From Temnopleurus reevesii (lineage: Eukaryota; Echinodermata; Echinoidea; Temnopleuroida; Temnopleuridae), in the NCBI GenBank assembly GCA_036244855.1, contig BQKZ01000592.1, positions 95,261 through 149,807 of the forward strand: a stretch of DNA of 54,547 nt, in the 5' to 3' direction. Each line of letters starts with the position of its first letter. Position 1 is the first letter of the stretch. Shown piece after piece: positions 1 to 13,075 of this stretch. The notes beneath the pieces are model-generated. The model searched no databases. It was given only the letters and a program-made list of their open reading frames with translations, and was not told the origin of the DNA. The position numbers and the translations under genes were made by a program.

Positions 1-881
1 GAACGAATTTTTCCTTCTTTTCAGCACATTAATGAATATTCATTATGTTCATTCGAGGAGAGCTTATCACATGAATAATAATTTTGCTTTCTCCTAATCG
101 ATCGCGAGTGGGCGCTCTGCAGAAGAAGGCTCAGATCACTAAAACGATTCAAATTCAGGTGCGCTTGTACGCAGTGTTTTACGGTATAGGAAAATGATCA
201 TATGGGAGGTAGTTGTGAATACTCAAATGCTTCATGATTTAAAAAAAGATACTGATGGTGGTTTTATTCAGTGGTTGGATCATGATACAGTATCCTTTAC
301 CTCAAAACCACGGACAGGTTGTATTCTATAAAAGGAGTTTAACGTAATAGGTCCCATTTACTGCCTTGTGGGTTTAGCGTTATGGAAAGCTAAATGTTAG
401 ACAAGATGCTTTAAAAAATCCATTTCGTCTTGTGGTGACTTCTAAAGGTTTGGAGGCATTAAGATGCTGCCACAAATCTCTTTCAGATCCTTTTCAATCA
501 TTTATTTATTCATTCTTAAAAGTCCCTAAATGTGAAAAACATAACATGTGCTGTAATGCAAATATATATTCAACAATATATACAATATGACAAATAAAAA
601 TATGAGGGTCTTTTATAATTGAATGGAGGTACAAAGGCCTAAAAGACTCACTGGTGGGGTTTTCCCCATTACGTTTCATATTTCAAATTAGGCCTTTTCG
701 TAGAAATAAGATTCATAATGATTGACAGATTTAGTTAAAATGACCGAGCAAGATATTTATGCGTTGAGAGTGAGATAATGAGGGAATCAAGTCAGAAAAA
801 CGGAGGAAGAGGGAGGAGGAATGTGAGAAAATGTAGTAAAAGAGGGGAAGGAAGACGAGAAAGAAACAAAGGCGAGAAGGA

Positions 882-883
<2 letters not shown>

Positions 884-927
<44 letters not shown>
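884..927. repeat. (GA)n microsatellite
   Basis: About 22 uninterrupted GA dinucleotides in a purine-rich stretch (780-1030). A shorter GA run follows at about 1011-1026. Confidence 0.97.
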
Positions 928-932
<5 letters not shown>

Positions 933-1317
933 AGAAAGAGGTGGAGGAGAAGACAGGAAAGATTTGAACAACATACCGTAGCTGGAGAGAGATATAGAAA
1001 GCAAGAGAGATAGAGAGAGAGAGAGATAAAAAAAACAGAGAAAGGAAAATAGATGCTAAGAAATGAGAAAACATATAATTCATTTAATTTACGTAGGGAA
1101 AATACATTCATTACTGAGTGATAATTAGAGCCGGAGGGAGAGAAAAACAGAGAGTCATCCACCTCGCATTTCTCAAATTTCTCCAATCGATACGAGGCAT
1201 TTTGGCACAACTCTGGCACTCCATTGGACAACCATCTATACAAACAACAGAGAGCGTAAGTAGGGTGGGAAAGTGGCATGGTATTCTATGGATAGATTCT
1301 AGCTCATGAATATACAG

Positions 1318-1492
1318 AGATGCCAACCGTTTCGGAATATACATGAGATCGTGATTATATTATGTGTAATGCAACAGCTGAACAAAAGTTCGAACAAACA
1401 TGACAAAAATAAGCACACCCTCAGCAATTTATTATAATGAAGACCTTGAATTCATATGATGATACACCTCATGCATATTTAGGAACGGTTAG
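1318..1492. mobile_element. MITE-like foldback element, GATGCCAACC family, copy 1
   Basis: Left end GATGCCAACCGTTTCGGAAT pairs imperfectly with the inverted right end (GCTAACCGTTCCTAAATATG read on the other strand). The interior matches the copy at 22815 (ATGCAACAGCTGAA, then CCTTGAATT). No transposase. Confidence 0.65.
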
Positions 1493-2637
1493 CATATATA
1501 TGAACATCTCTTACGAAAAACTGCAACAGGGTCGGTTGAATTTTCTGCGGCGTGATATCTGATTGTGTAACATCTCCAAAGTGTTCTGATTTGTTGAGTG
1601 AAATGAAATTGTACCCTCAGAGCGTGAGATTTTTCTTGTGTTTTAATTCGAGTGCTGTAGAATCAATCATTGTGAGCGAAGATGGCAATAATAATTGGTT
1701 AAGAGAATAGATATTCACTTACTACGAGACAAGCATGTGCATTATGCATTATGATAAGCATATATAAATAACCAGGGTATCATACGTATGGACTATATGC
1801 CTGGAACTTTTTCACATATTTTCACTTTCGTTCTAAGTTTACTTGAGCAATTGTGTATTTCATATTCAGTTATGTTTCATTAGCAACAAAAAAATGATCG
1901 CCTCATAGAATTGTTTTGCTTGTTCCTTTCTGACTTAGTAGTCCTGTTGAAGATTTAATTTATATATTTCTGAAATTGAAGTTTTTTCTATCAAATATCT
2001 GTGTTTTCTAATCCAAAGTATGCACTCAAATTAGATGTTTTTCTGCAAGTGTGTTCTCATTTTCATCAATCATTTTAGTCATGTTAAAAAAAATGTCAAA
2101 AGTATTCATTTACTTGAAATAATTAGTAAACAGTATTTCTCTTATGGAGAATACATTTCATATTTCATTTGTATGGTGAAAGAAGTAACTAATGATCTTA
2201 TCATTGAAGTCTGTTCTTAAATCATTAAGAATAACGGGAATTACATGAAAGCAGCAATGCCCCAATTATTTTGCTGTACTTTATCTAATTTACTTTCCAA
2301 CTGTCATGTTTGTGGCAGTGATAATAAAGCATTTAAAGTCTGAGTAAAACCGCATTTGAGAGCATATGCAACAAGCAGTTCTGTACAGCTGCATGGCTTG
2401 TATTACTACGGTTAACATTTCCTTTCGCTTCGATGTTCGTTTCTCCATCATACGCTCGGGGGATCAGAAGGTGACGCTTGAAATATACGTTTACATTCCG
2501 AGGCCGTTGCTAACCCTCGAAGCCCTTTGGCGTAAGTGGCGATGACGTGACGGTGCCTCCAGGCTAAAATGTGCATTTGGTTGCAGGCACTCAATCCCAC
2601 GACTTGTTTAATTAAATCCCCCTCCGATGGTAGGACT

Positions 2638-2755
2638 CTGAGAGAGAGGGAGGGAGAGAGAGGGAGGGAGAGAGGGAGGGAGGGAGAGAGGGAGGGAGCA
2701 AGAGAGCGAGGGAGAGAGGGAGGGAGGGAGAGAGCGAGGGAGAGAGGGAGGGAGG

Positions 2756-2805
<50 letters not shown>

Positions 2806-2818
2806 GAGAAAGCGAGAG
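2638..2818. repeat. Compound (GAGGGA)n/(GA)n purine tract
   Basis: About 180 bases of almost pure purine on the + strand: first GAGA/GGGA mixtures, then a clean GA run. The 139-residue open frame across it is Arg/Glu/Gly repeat translation. Confidence 0.95.
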
Positions 2819-4171
2819 CGTTTACAGTTCGTGGAGTAATCTATGTGAGCACACGCGCAATATTAGGGAGTTTTTTGAGAAAGCGCGAACGGTGTTCATT
2901 GAGAGAGAAAAGAGGAAAGATGGAATATGTTTTAATATATGATAATCATAAAGTTATTATGCTTGATCCTGAAATCTTCTTGTCTTGAGCGAAAGCTATA
3001 TATAAGTTACACTGAATTATTAATAATGATAAATGTAATTTATAATCCACATAAATTTATTCTTTTCAAATACTGTATTTGACGAAAGGAGAGAGGTAAG
3101 GTGACATTTTCTGTTAAATTTGAAGGGAACATTTAATGCAAGTTTTTTTTCAGAAGGAATGTATAGATGGGTGATGTGAAAGGATGAGAGAAAAGCAGAG
3201 AGATGTTACAAAAAGGAGAGAAACAAAATAGTCACAAAAAGAGGTACAGAACGTGAATCTACAAGTAAAACAAAGTTTTGACGTAGTAATGTACAGCTTC
3301 ACAAAGCATGACGTACATACATACTGGCACATCAACTGGAAAATCAAAATCTGCTTATTATCAATCAAACTGGAAAGAAGTAGGAAGTATTTGAAATTGA
3401 AAAGAAAGACTTTCAAAGCTACTAATCAACACAGAAAGTACAATCACGTCAATAGACGGGAAAGAGGATTTGCTTTTTTTTTACAAATCAAATGATGTGG
3501 GTTTTATTTGGATATACTCATATAAAAAGTATGATTAGTAATGTGATTTTTCAATGATGAAATAATATATAACAAATTATATTTACATGGATCATTTTGG
3601 AGGGGAAAGTAGACACTACTCAAAAGTATTGAACTTATTACACAATTTGGGAACAGATACATGGACACAAAATATTTAACTCATTGATTACTGAATTCTC
3701 TAATATCCATAGACTTTGTGCAGAGACTACCCGGTTCCAGTAGTCAATGGGTTAGGCTACAGCCTAGCTGCAACCATGCAAAATAAACAAGCCAATTGAC
3801 AAGCTGGTGTAGCGTTTACTCTCGATGATTATAACGATAACCTATCCAGCTGTCGGTGGTATACTACTCAAAGCTAATTGCGTCATTTTATGCGAGAGAA
3901 GACGTATAACCTATCTGTGCCCTCGGTAGAGGCTATGACATCTTGCTGTATGACGTTAATCGGACGACGAGGGGTATGAGCGCATCGTGTACTTTTTTGC
4001 GGGAAATGTCAATCTTTAGTAAACTATTCACCACGCTTTGTAAAGTGTTATGTTATCTGGTGCTACAGTATGCTCATCTCTCCATCTTGTATTCTTTTTC
4101 TTACCGTCTCTCACCAGTCTTTTTTTTCCTGCCTTTCTCTCTTTGACTGAGATTTCAAAAAGGAAAGGACC

Positions 4172-4212
4172 ATTTTTCTTTTCTTTTCTTTTCTTTTCTT
4201 TTCTTTTCTTTT
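4172..4212. repeat. (TTTTC)n microsatellite
   Basis: About eight copies of a TTTTC pentamer. Another short motif, GAATT repeated, follows at about 4315-4328. Confidence 0.93.
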
Positions 4213-5689
4213 GATTTTTTTCCTTGCCTTTTTCATAATGTTTTTCTTCACTTTTCCATCTCCTTTTGATTTTGCAGCTCCAGAGTTTTGGAATAATTTA
4301 TCATTTACACTTATTGAATTGAATTGAATTGCATTTGAGTTTATTTTTCCTTTTTCATATACATAATCAATACAAAATAACATGACAAGTGAAAAATATT
4401 AAAGGAGGCTAGTACCCTGGAAGAACAGCTTGTGTTGGGATCGCCTTTACAACAAACAAAGTGAAACAAAACAAAGATGCTGATTATGTTGCTTGTTTCA
4501 AAACTCAAAATTCACCTTTTGAAACAAAAATAACATTACTTCTTTCTTTCATCTGTCAGTAAAAATCACTGAAGCCTTGTCCAAAGGTATGATGCGGTGT
4601 AAAAGATTTGTCTTATTATTGTTATTCTTCATAACAGGACTTCTTTTTTGTGATTAGACCATTTATTTAATTCTTTTCTTTCTTTTTTGATCTGTCTGGT
4701 ATGTTCTACTCCCTTCCTACAACACTCTTTTGCTCTCTCCCTCAGCACTAGGTAGCATCTTGTCCATCATATTAATCCATCATGGAAAAAAGTTCTTCTG
4801 TTTCTCTCAAAATCACCTCTCAACATTCTTCCTTTCCGTCACAATTGTTACCATTCTCACAAAATTATTGGAGCCAGAGGGTACTATTGCATGAAGCTAT
4901 CATGACATTTACATTTTCAACAAAGTCTTCTCTACATAGATATAATATGCATCCATTTCATTAGACCACCCATTTGTTGATCTATTGTTGTTGTTGTGTT
5001 GATATGTTTGGATTTCTATATGCTTTAACATTAGGACACCATCCACAGTTCAATACGGTAATTGGTTGCACAAATAGCACTATATAACGAAAAATTTTCA
5101 AAGAAAATTATGGGTATGTCCTCGGTTAGAACATCCACAATTACAAGTCTACAAAAATATGTTGGATAGTCAATATTGTGTATTCAGTCCATGGTAACAA
5201 ACTCTTTCTCTAACACACAAACACACACGCTTTTGGAGGTGTGTGTATGTGTGTGTGTACCTGGCCTGAATACCATCCTCTCCTCCTGCCACCCCCATCA
5301 CACACCACCATCTCTTCCCCATCCAGTCATCTCAGCTGTCTTTCAATATACCCCCAAATACTCCGTGGCACCAGCACCATTGTACTCTGCGATACCAATC
5401 ACCGATTCCAATCCTTGATCTCTATTTTCTTCAGAGCTTCTCTGGTCCCTTTCATTTTTCTCTGTAATCCAACTGTGGATGGATGATGGATGGGGTTCTC
5501 TGATCCCTCCTCTAAACCCTCACTGTGAGCAGAAGGAACCATGGTTTGGGACAAAATACTGAATAAGCAAATATTTTAATGATTAGTGTCTTCCTTCTCG
5601 GGCAGTCTTAAGATATATCCATTTGAGGGTGCCTTTTGACTTTCATTGCCTCGTATTGTTTTTTTTATTTCTATTTCACCACTTCTACT

Positions 5690-5770
5690 AATATTCTCCG
5701 AGCGCCTTGAGCATCTAATAAGGATGGAAAGAGTGCTATATAAGATCCTTGTATTATTATTATTTATTCC
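5690..5770 (+). mobile_element. SINE 3' tail fragment
   Basis: Carries the terminal motif AGAGTGCTATATAAGATCC followed by (TTA)n, the same tail type as the fuller tRNA-derived SINEs at 28968 and 22196. The tRNA-like head is absent. Confidence 0.6.
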
Positions 5771-6391
5771 ACTGAATTTTGTACATATTTACATATAAGC
5801 AGATCATTTTTTTCTCGTTTTGAAAGATCAGTGTACACAAATCTCTCGACATTATGATGAGTGAAAATTTTGACAAAATCATGGCTGCGAAATTAGCGTA
5901 AATTAAACCCCAGCAAAAATATCAAATTATGTAGTTAAGAAAATTTCATTCAAAGCTTCCATGATAGCTAGATGCACCAAAAACAGATTTACTTCCCTCT
6001 TATTATGTGGAGAAAAGTCAAACAAGTTTGGCATCTGCTCTGTAAATGAGCTTGCGAAGCTACCTACTTTTTGTGTTTATGAAGCTTTTGCAAAGGCCTG
6101 AATGTAGTTGTTTAATTTGTCCAATTCCTTTGTCCGCTCTGCTCGCAGTGTCTATGCCTCATTCCATCTTGGTGATCTGTAGAAAGAAGTTTTGCTGCAA
6201 TTGTCATCCTCCCAACAAGCCATTTGCAGATGTATATGGACTCCATTTACATTGTGGACGTAACTGGATTGTGAACTGTGCATTCTGTTGAATAGTCCCA
6301 CACTTTCAAATTTATTATTCAACATACTGTCCATATAACTGTTGGTTAAATAGTAATCATGAACTCAATGTTAGCAGAGTCTAGTCATAAT

Positions 6392-6435
6392 GAGCTTAAT
6401 TGACAACTTATATCAATGACTTGATTACAAATTAA
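6392..6435 (+). repeat. 44-bp dispersed repeat, copy 1
   Basis: GAGCTTAATTGACAACTTAT and the following bases recur at 7260-7304 with a few changes; both end in GACTTGATTACA(A/G)ATTAA. Nature unknown. Confidence 0.75.
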
Positions 6436-6520
6436 GCACAATCAATCAGACAAACTTTAAGTTGTGTGGATATCATATTGCCCAGTTTTAGGTAAACTTT
6501 ACCTAAAGTTCTTGGAATGC

Positions 6521-6651
6521 AATCAAACAAATGCATTGTTTAATCCATGTCTTGCTAGATGCAGACTTTTTTGAGCGAATGGATATATGCGTCTTAATGA
6601 TTTGCAGTTGATTTGCAATCAATTTCAACTTCCCAGCAACACCCCTCAGTA
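6521..6651. mobile_element. GGGGTGTTGC-family MITE, truncated copy
   Basis: The right end (CAGCAACACCCCT) and interior (CATTGTTTAATCCATGTCTTG, TTGCAGTTGATTTGCAATC) match the intact copy at 23282-23461. The left terminal inverted repeat is missing or decayed. Confidence 0.7.
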
Positions 6652-7259
6652 AAGAATATTGAAGATTTACAAATTTACAGCTATAAAAAAGATACAAATG
6701 GAAAGATTATTTATTATCATGAAGGAGTTTTTATATTTACCGCACATTTGAACTTCTGTGAGAATGTGATGTTTATCTGGAATCCGCAATGGTGCTATCA
6801 CTTTTATTAGATCCAGATATGTAATACAGTGTAAAGGGGACTAATGTCAGTATTTGAAATGGGTCAGAGATGCATAAGCACACATTGCATTGCTGTCACG
6901 CAGCCTTGCTATATGGGGAACTTGAAGACCGCCATGAATTCAGTCTTGTCATAACATCATGGGCATTATAAGCATTACCACATTGTAAGGAGACAGGAAG
7001 GAATTAACTGGGTTTTAGGAGATTTAGATCTTTCTTGCTCTCATCTTGTACACTACTATTGCAAGTTTGTTCAACTAGATGGCCTTAACTGACGTTTTTC
7101 AACTGGGAGTTAGTCCCATTTGCTAGTGCTTTGTGCATGAAGATTCCAACATTGAATGATTGAAATTACAAGGGCTAGACTCGTTTTTTTGTTGTTAACC
7201 ACAGTTTGGGTCTCATCTTCTTTTACATGTAGCATTTATGTGGTTGTTTTAATCTCATA

Positions 7260-7304
7260 GAGCTTAATTGACAACTCACATCAATGACTTGATTACAGAT
7301 TAAA
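7260..7304 (+). repeat. 44-bp dispersed repeat, copy 2
   Basis: Second copy of the sequence at 6392-6435, same orientation, about 870 bp away. Confidence 0.75.
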
Positions 7305-7879
7305 AGATGAATAAGAACTTGTGCCTCCTTTGAAGAAAAGACAACTGAACCATGTGTTTCCATTAAAGGGTTGAGCTTTGGTCAACTGTTAAACTCAATT
7401 GTTATGATATTTATGATATAAAGACTTGAAAAGTCATAGATTTTTCACACAGCCATCATCTTATGAAAATGTTGATGGAATGTCTAAATGTGTGAACAGT
7501 TCCATTTGATGTTTTTAGTGTCACATCCGCGTCCTCATAACTTTGATGAAGATGTAAGTTTTCAAAAAATATCAATTTATATTTATGGTTCTAAGATTAG
7601 ACATAATACATGAAGCCCCTGGGTTAGAGTTGTCATTTTCCATCAAGAATACAACATATTTCCATGTTACGGTAGCTTGATGGCATGTATGATCAAAGAT
7701 ATAGTAATTTACCTTATACTTTTTATCTTTATTGACTTTTGAATTGTTATAGATTGAAAGAATGATGAAAAGAGGTAAAATTTGCCCTGAGAGGGATATA
7801 TCTAAAAGAAGCAGGAAAAAAATATCATTATGAGAGAAAGAAAAGATCATGAACAATGAAATCATATAATGTGGACACG

Positions 7880-8042
7880 ATATAAACTATTTCCGAAAAA
7901 TTCAGTCGAACACAGACAATAGCTCCGTACGCCGTGTATTCAACTGTGCAGACAGAACCATGACAAGCCGGTTCCGATTTGAATAGCATTACATAGGACC
8001 ATTGAATTTGCGTTCGACTTAATTTTCGGAAATAGTTTATAT
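7880..8042. mobile_element. MITE-like element with ~30-bp terminal inverted repeats
   Basis: Left end ATATAAACTATTTCCGAAAA and right end TTTTCGGAAATAGTTTATAT are exact reverse complements over 20 bases, and the match continues imperfectly (TTCAGTCGAAC versus TTAAGTCGAAC). 163 bp, no coding capacity. Confidence 0.85.
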
Positions 8043-8127
8043 CATGTTTATGACAAAGATGCAATCTTCAAAACCTACAAATCTTTATGATTACACTGAT
8101 GAAAAAACATAGAATTTGCCCCCCCCC

Positions 8128-8140
8128 CCCATAGATAAAG
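8128..8140. repeat. poly(C) run
   Basis: About 12 consecutive C. Similar G/C homopolymers occur at about 17052-17068, 18096-18106, 37744-37756 and the window end. Confidence 0.9.
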
Positions 8141-10460
8141 ACATATCTAAAATGTTTGAAAAAGCATAAATGAATAAGGGGGAAATACAAGAGCCAACAA
8201 AAAGGGATATTTTGGGTTGAAAAGTGACAGATGCAGGCTTCAGACTCATTGTTTTCAGTTGTGTCATATTTCCACTATATGTTTAAATAGATTTTCATAT
8301 CAGCAGAAGAAAATGAGGCAATGAGAATGGGCATACTAGAAAAATATTTGCTTTTTATTGCTATTTCACTAAATGTAGATCATGTTTTAAATGAAGAGTA
8401 TATATGTGTAAAGCTATTTAGATTTCAATAATGCCCAAATAAGCAAAATACTAATCATATATTTTTTTCTCTCTCTCTCTTTTCATGTCACCTTGATGCT
8501 TACTCCAATATGGCACGGTGCTATGTCTCTACTTGTGATATTCTACATACAGGTAAGTGTGCAGTACATTAATCATTCAGAAATAGTTATCGTACATATT
8601 TTTTAAAAAAAATGTCCTTCATCTTTAACTTTTATCATGTCTGTTATTATGTTTGCATTGTCTTATTGTTTTAATTTTCCTTCCTGTCTAATTTTCTTTT
8701 CTACTTTTCTCACTTTACCCAAAGTTGTATATTATTTATGATAAAAGTTAAAGTGCCTTATATGTCACATTTAAATATTTATTCAAATTAGACCCTTTTA
8801 ACTTTAGAACACTTTTAAATGGAGGTGCTATATATTGGCTACTAGGAGGGATAATGTGAAAGGGGATAGTTAGAAGTGGGGGGTGGGCAAATCATGGAAT
8901 ATAGATGGATGAGAAGGGGAGAGAGAAATGGTTAGGATTATAGGAAGACAGAGCGAAGGTCTGCAGAAGAAGATGTACAAGGAGGGAGGAATAGAGGTGG
9001 TTTTAAGTAGAGAGGAGACTGTGGACAGTATAGAAGATTTTTTTTGTAAGACAGAAGGGGAGGTAAAATGAGAAATGGGTACACACAAGATTTCACACCT
9101 TGAGAATGCATTAGGAACGTCTTATGCTTCACAGGTTACCATGACAATAGGATAGCATATCAAGATGAAAATCATTCTTGCAACTTGAAGCTGTAAATCT
9201 CAAGATTTACTTATGCAAAATCTTTCTCTAAAATAGTATCTCTAATCCCACAGATGCCATCCCAATATAGTAATTATGATATTAGAAAATATGAATGTGC
9301 ATGAACAATCTGTTGAAGCACCTGATAAATGTATAGTTCTGGGGAAATTGTATATGTTGCTCTGTATTATCAATCTTCCTTTTTGTCATGAAGCGTTTCA
9401 TTTATTTATTTGTCTATATATATACAGAGAATATCCACCCACACACTAAGAATACAACACCATTTGAAAGATTGAAGGAACGGCAAACCTGTCTAAATGG
9501 CAAATTAACATTTGAAAGATGTTGTATCCGATTCGTTTATTATAGTATAAATCTACCTTTTATAAACGTTTTTTTAATTACTAAGATGCTTTCTCTTCTG
9601 ATCAAGCTGTTATGTTCAGCTGCTCGCTACCTTTTCATTATTCAATTTCTGGTTTTTTATGATTGGCATCTTTGTTATCCAATTGACCTTTTTTCATTAT
9701 GAACATTTGATATTGATTTACTATTTTACATAACAAATCATTATGAAATTGAATGCATGTAATACAATATTTATTGTTTTGGGATTAAGTAGTAAACATA
9801 TAAATAATGAAATATTTGTGTTTCCTCACCATATTTACAACGATCGGATAGATTTTGCAAATATTAATTTGTATGTTCAGTAGACAGTAATTGTGTTAGA
9901 TGAACAATTGAAATCTCTTCTTTGACTTCTTGTAAAGTTAAGAGGGGCAATTGATATCCCTTTTCCCAATTTCTTTCACTTTGGTATTTTCTGACCTTCT
10001 CTATCCGTCCATCTCCTTCCCCATAGACTGATTATAGTGCATGCAAATATCATTGAGATGTAAAGAACAGCCTCTGTGCCCTTTCCAAATTGAAAGGGCA
10101 ATATCTGGTTTATCAGAGAATTAGACCTTTGAACAGACTTACTAGACGATCCCGCCTCCATTGTCTTACAAAATGCAAAAATAAATTGGCAGAAGAAATG
10201 AAACTAAAATTGATATTGCCAAGAAAAAGGTTTCCAGTGCTTTACAATTTGCAACAAATCAGGCTGTCGTATGCTTGGTAGAATTACAAATGCTGAGTTT
10301 ATTTTAATGACTGTTCTCTGTCCTATTTCTGCTTATCCCTGAAAGAATAAAACATCAAATTAAACATCATGACAATGTTATAATCCCTCTTGAACTGCTA
10401 GAAAATTTCTAGAACATTTGTATTAAATTTTCATGAGATGGAAACAAGTAAAAAAAATTA

Positions 10461-10985
10461 TTCATCTTTTGATAGGCCTGTTTAAAATTGAAAGAAGTTC
10501 AACAGATTACCAATGCAATTATCAGAAAAGTTATTAGTTACAGACAGAATATTTTGTTTACGCTCTACCTCATATCTTTTGGTGTTTGATTTATATTTCT
10601 ATTAGTATTTTGATATCTCTTACTTTTTCAATGTCTGATTCATAGTATCTTAATATATCTAAAATGCTCAAGCTCATGATCTCTCTCTGATTTATATTTG
10701 CACTTATCAAAGACAAATGGATTACTATAAAGTTATTTGGTTATGATATATCATTCATCTTCTTATAAGCCCCTTTAAGATTGAGAGTTCAACAGATGCA
10801 ATGCAATTTTGTTTTCATGGTCATATGAATTATTAAAAAAAATAATCATTTATGTATGTAAATTAGAGTATTTCTACATTAATATATAAAATGATCTATC
10901 TGTCTCTCTCTTTCTCTGATTAACATTTGATCTTATCAAAGATAAAATGGATTATTATAAAGGGATTTGATTATAAGGTGTTTTA
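10461..10985. repeat. Diverged tandem duplication (~290 bp period)
   Basis: Unit 1 begins TTCATCTTTTGATAGGCC and unit 2 (from about 10754) begins TTCATCTTCTTATAAGCC. Each ends with CTCTGATT...CTTATCAAAGA(C/T)AAA(A)TGGATTA(C/T)TATAAAG. Non-coding. Confidence 0.75.
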
Positions 10986-11479
10986 AACAACTCTATCTTT
11001 CCTTCCCTCTTGTCTTCCTTTCCCTTTCAATCTTCTCCTAATCCCTCTCCCTACATTCCTGCACCAATAATCAAAACTTAATTAACCTAAAAAAATTAAA
11101 GAATAAGATTGTATTTGTATGAATATGAGCCTAGATCTTGTTTGACTCCTGTACCTCGGCACAGCATGCGGTTCCACTCTACATACTTTCATACATCATT
11201 GGTGGTCAATTAGACAGGTTAAGAATAGAATTGATGTCAACCATTCCAGTTATATGGCAATTGCCCTCTCTTGGTATGCTTAAAGGATATCTGAGACAGA
11301 AAATAATGGTTTGCCAGTAAGAAGTATATACAAATAAACTCCCCTGAACTTGAAATTAAATGAGCCGTTTATTTTATTTTTTCTCCTTAAAACTAGTAAA
11401 TTGTATCTTGCTGTTTTCACTCTCATATTCATATTGGTAATATGTACATGCACGTGTGCAAGATCTTTCACAAAATGGC

Positions 11480-11655
11480 TATGGGGTGTTACTAGAAAAT
11501 TGCAATTGATCGCAAATCAACTGGAAATCTTATTGACATGTGCACTTTCACTTGCGCACAATCAGCAGTTTTGACAAGATGCGCTTGAAACGATAATTGA
11601 CACATGCCAATCAACTACATCTTGCAATTAATCACAACTTTCTTGCAACACTTTA
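11480..11655. mobile_element. GGGGTGTTGC-family MITE
   Basis: Left end TATGGGGTGTTACTAGAAAA and right end TTCTTGCAACACTTTA form an imperfect inverted repeat bounded by TA. Subterminal TTGCAATTGATCGCAA-type repeats match the 23282 copy. Confidence 0.75.
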
Positions 11656-12654
11656 TTATCACTCCACCATCATTTTATTGAATGGTAAATATCACATGCA
11701 AAGTCAATTTAAAAAGATTATTTTGCTTTTCTTTTCTCCACCTTTTTTGTGAAATGTGTCTAAAAAGAGGAATGAGTAAAAATGCAATCAAGCTATTGAC
11801 AGTGTTTTGAATGACAATCAATGGACTAACAAAAAAAAATTCATGAATCATTAAGGAAATAAACAGAAAATTTAGCTAAATGGGATTGGGATCTGTGATA
11901 TATGATCGAACGGACAATGCATAAAGGTGTCGTGGGTTTTCTGGCCGGTAGCCAAAAACTGGAGCTGCACTTCCCAGGTGAAAATAAGGGTATCATGAGA
12001 AGTCCCATAAACACCTTTTAAGAGATCATCCTGTCTTATTTTAGAAGACGGTTCCCTTTGATAATGATTCTATGAATACCAAGAAACATGTCCTTTAGTA
12101 GAGGCTCTGCCACACATCCTTTATGTTAACAGCGATAATATGTCCAGTGTAGAATGAGTTACAGTCTTTTTGCAAATGATATGTGCAGTAGATATACTTG
12201 GCCAATGCTAAAATTTCCTGATGTCAAGCGCAAGTTGAAGGAATTCAGTAATGGCCAAGTTTCTCATCTAAATATTGCTGCACATAGGGACCCATGAAAA
12301 TAAATTTATTTTGAATTGGACATTGGGAGCAATCAACATAAACGTGATCTGTAGAGGGGATTGGACTTTGGTAAATTGCATGAATTCCCAACATCAAGAT
12401 TCTTGAAATCCTTTTGCAATATGTATTTCAATCCGGTACCTGTTAGCTTCCCAGTTTCTTAAATCTCTGTTATATCTGTTTTCTATTTTGAATTGTCTAT
12501 AAACCTCATATTGCACCATGCCCCTTTGAGGTTTATAATAGTAAGCCTGTGGGGGTATGTACTTGAAGTGACATTGGTTCAAACAAAGCCCTGTTTTCTT
12601 GAGTACTTCTTTTGTTATGTCATGTGGGATGTATTATTCATTCACTATCTCCAC

Positions 12655-13075
12655 CCTTACACTTTGTATTTATCTTCTTTTCCTCCTTTCCCCCTCTCTC
12701 TCTCTATCTCATCCCATCCTTCCTCTTTTTACCGTCCTTTATCTTTTCCTCCCACCTATATATTCCCAGCTTATATTGGACTTGTTGTTCCCTCTCATCT
12801 CCCTATCTCTCCCTCTATCTTCCCCAATTTCTTTTCAATCCTTTGTCTTTGTTTCATATTTTCTAACGACCTCTTTTTTCAATTCCCCCCTTTCTCCCCT
12901 TCTTTCACATCCATATCCTCTTTCCAACATATCTTTCCCTATCCCTTCTTTACCCCCTCCCTTTCTCTTTCTATCTCTCTCTTTCTTTCATATTCTCTTT
13001 TCATCTCTCCTCTCTCCTCCCTCCTTCCATTCTCCCCTCTCTCCCTCTTCCTACTCCTTTCACACCCCTGCCCAG
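12655..13075 (+). repeat. Long pyrimidine-rich tract
   Basis: About 420 bases that are mostly C and T on the + strand. The open frames of 84-218 residues across it are Ser/Leu/Pro/Phe-rich translations of the tract, not genes. Confidence 0.85.

Noticed and set aside
1118..1260. Possible exon ending at a consensus GTAAGT donor near 1255
   Set aside because: No credible acceptor or domain, and all neighbouring frames are open by composition; not enough to call.
2569..2640. Candidate first RGS exon: open frame MCIWLQALNPTTCLIK resembles the Met-Cys...Thr-Cys-Leu start of R4 RGS proteins
   Set aside because: The only nearby GT (in GATGGTAGG) would leave the exon in phase 1, while the exon at 46933 needs phase 2. 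The joined frame would hit a stop at once. Treated as chance similarity.
11925..12020. Short inverted repeat AAAGGTGT...ACACCTTT
   Set aside because: Only 7-8 bases match well at the ends; too short to separate from chance.
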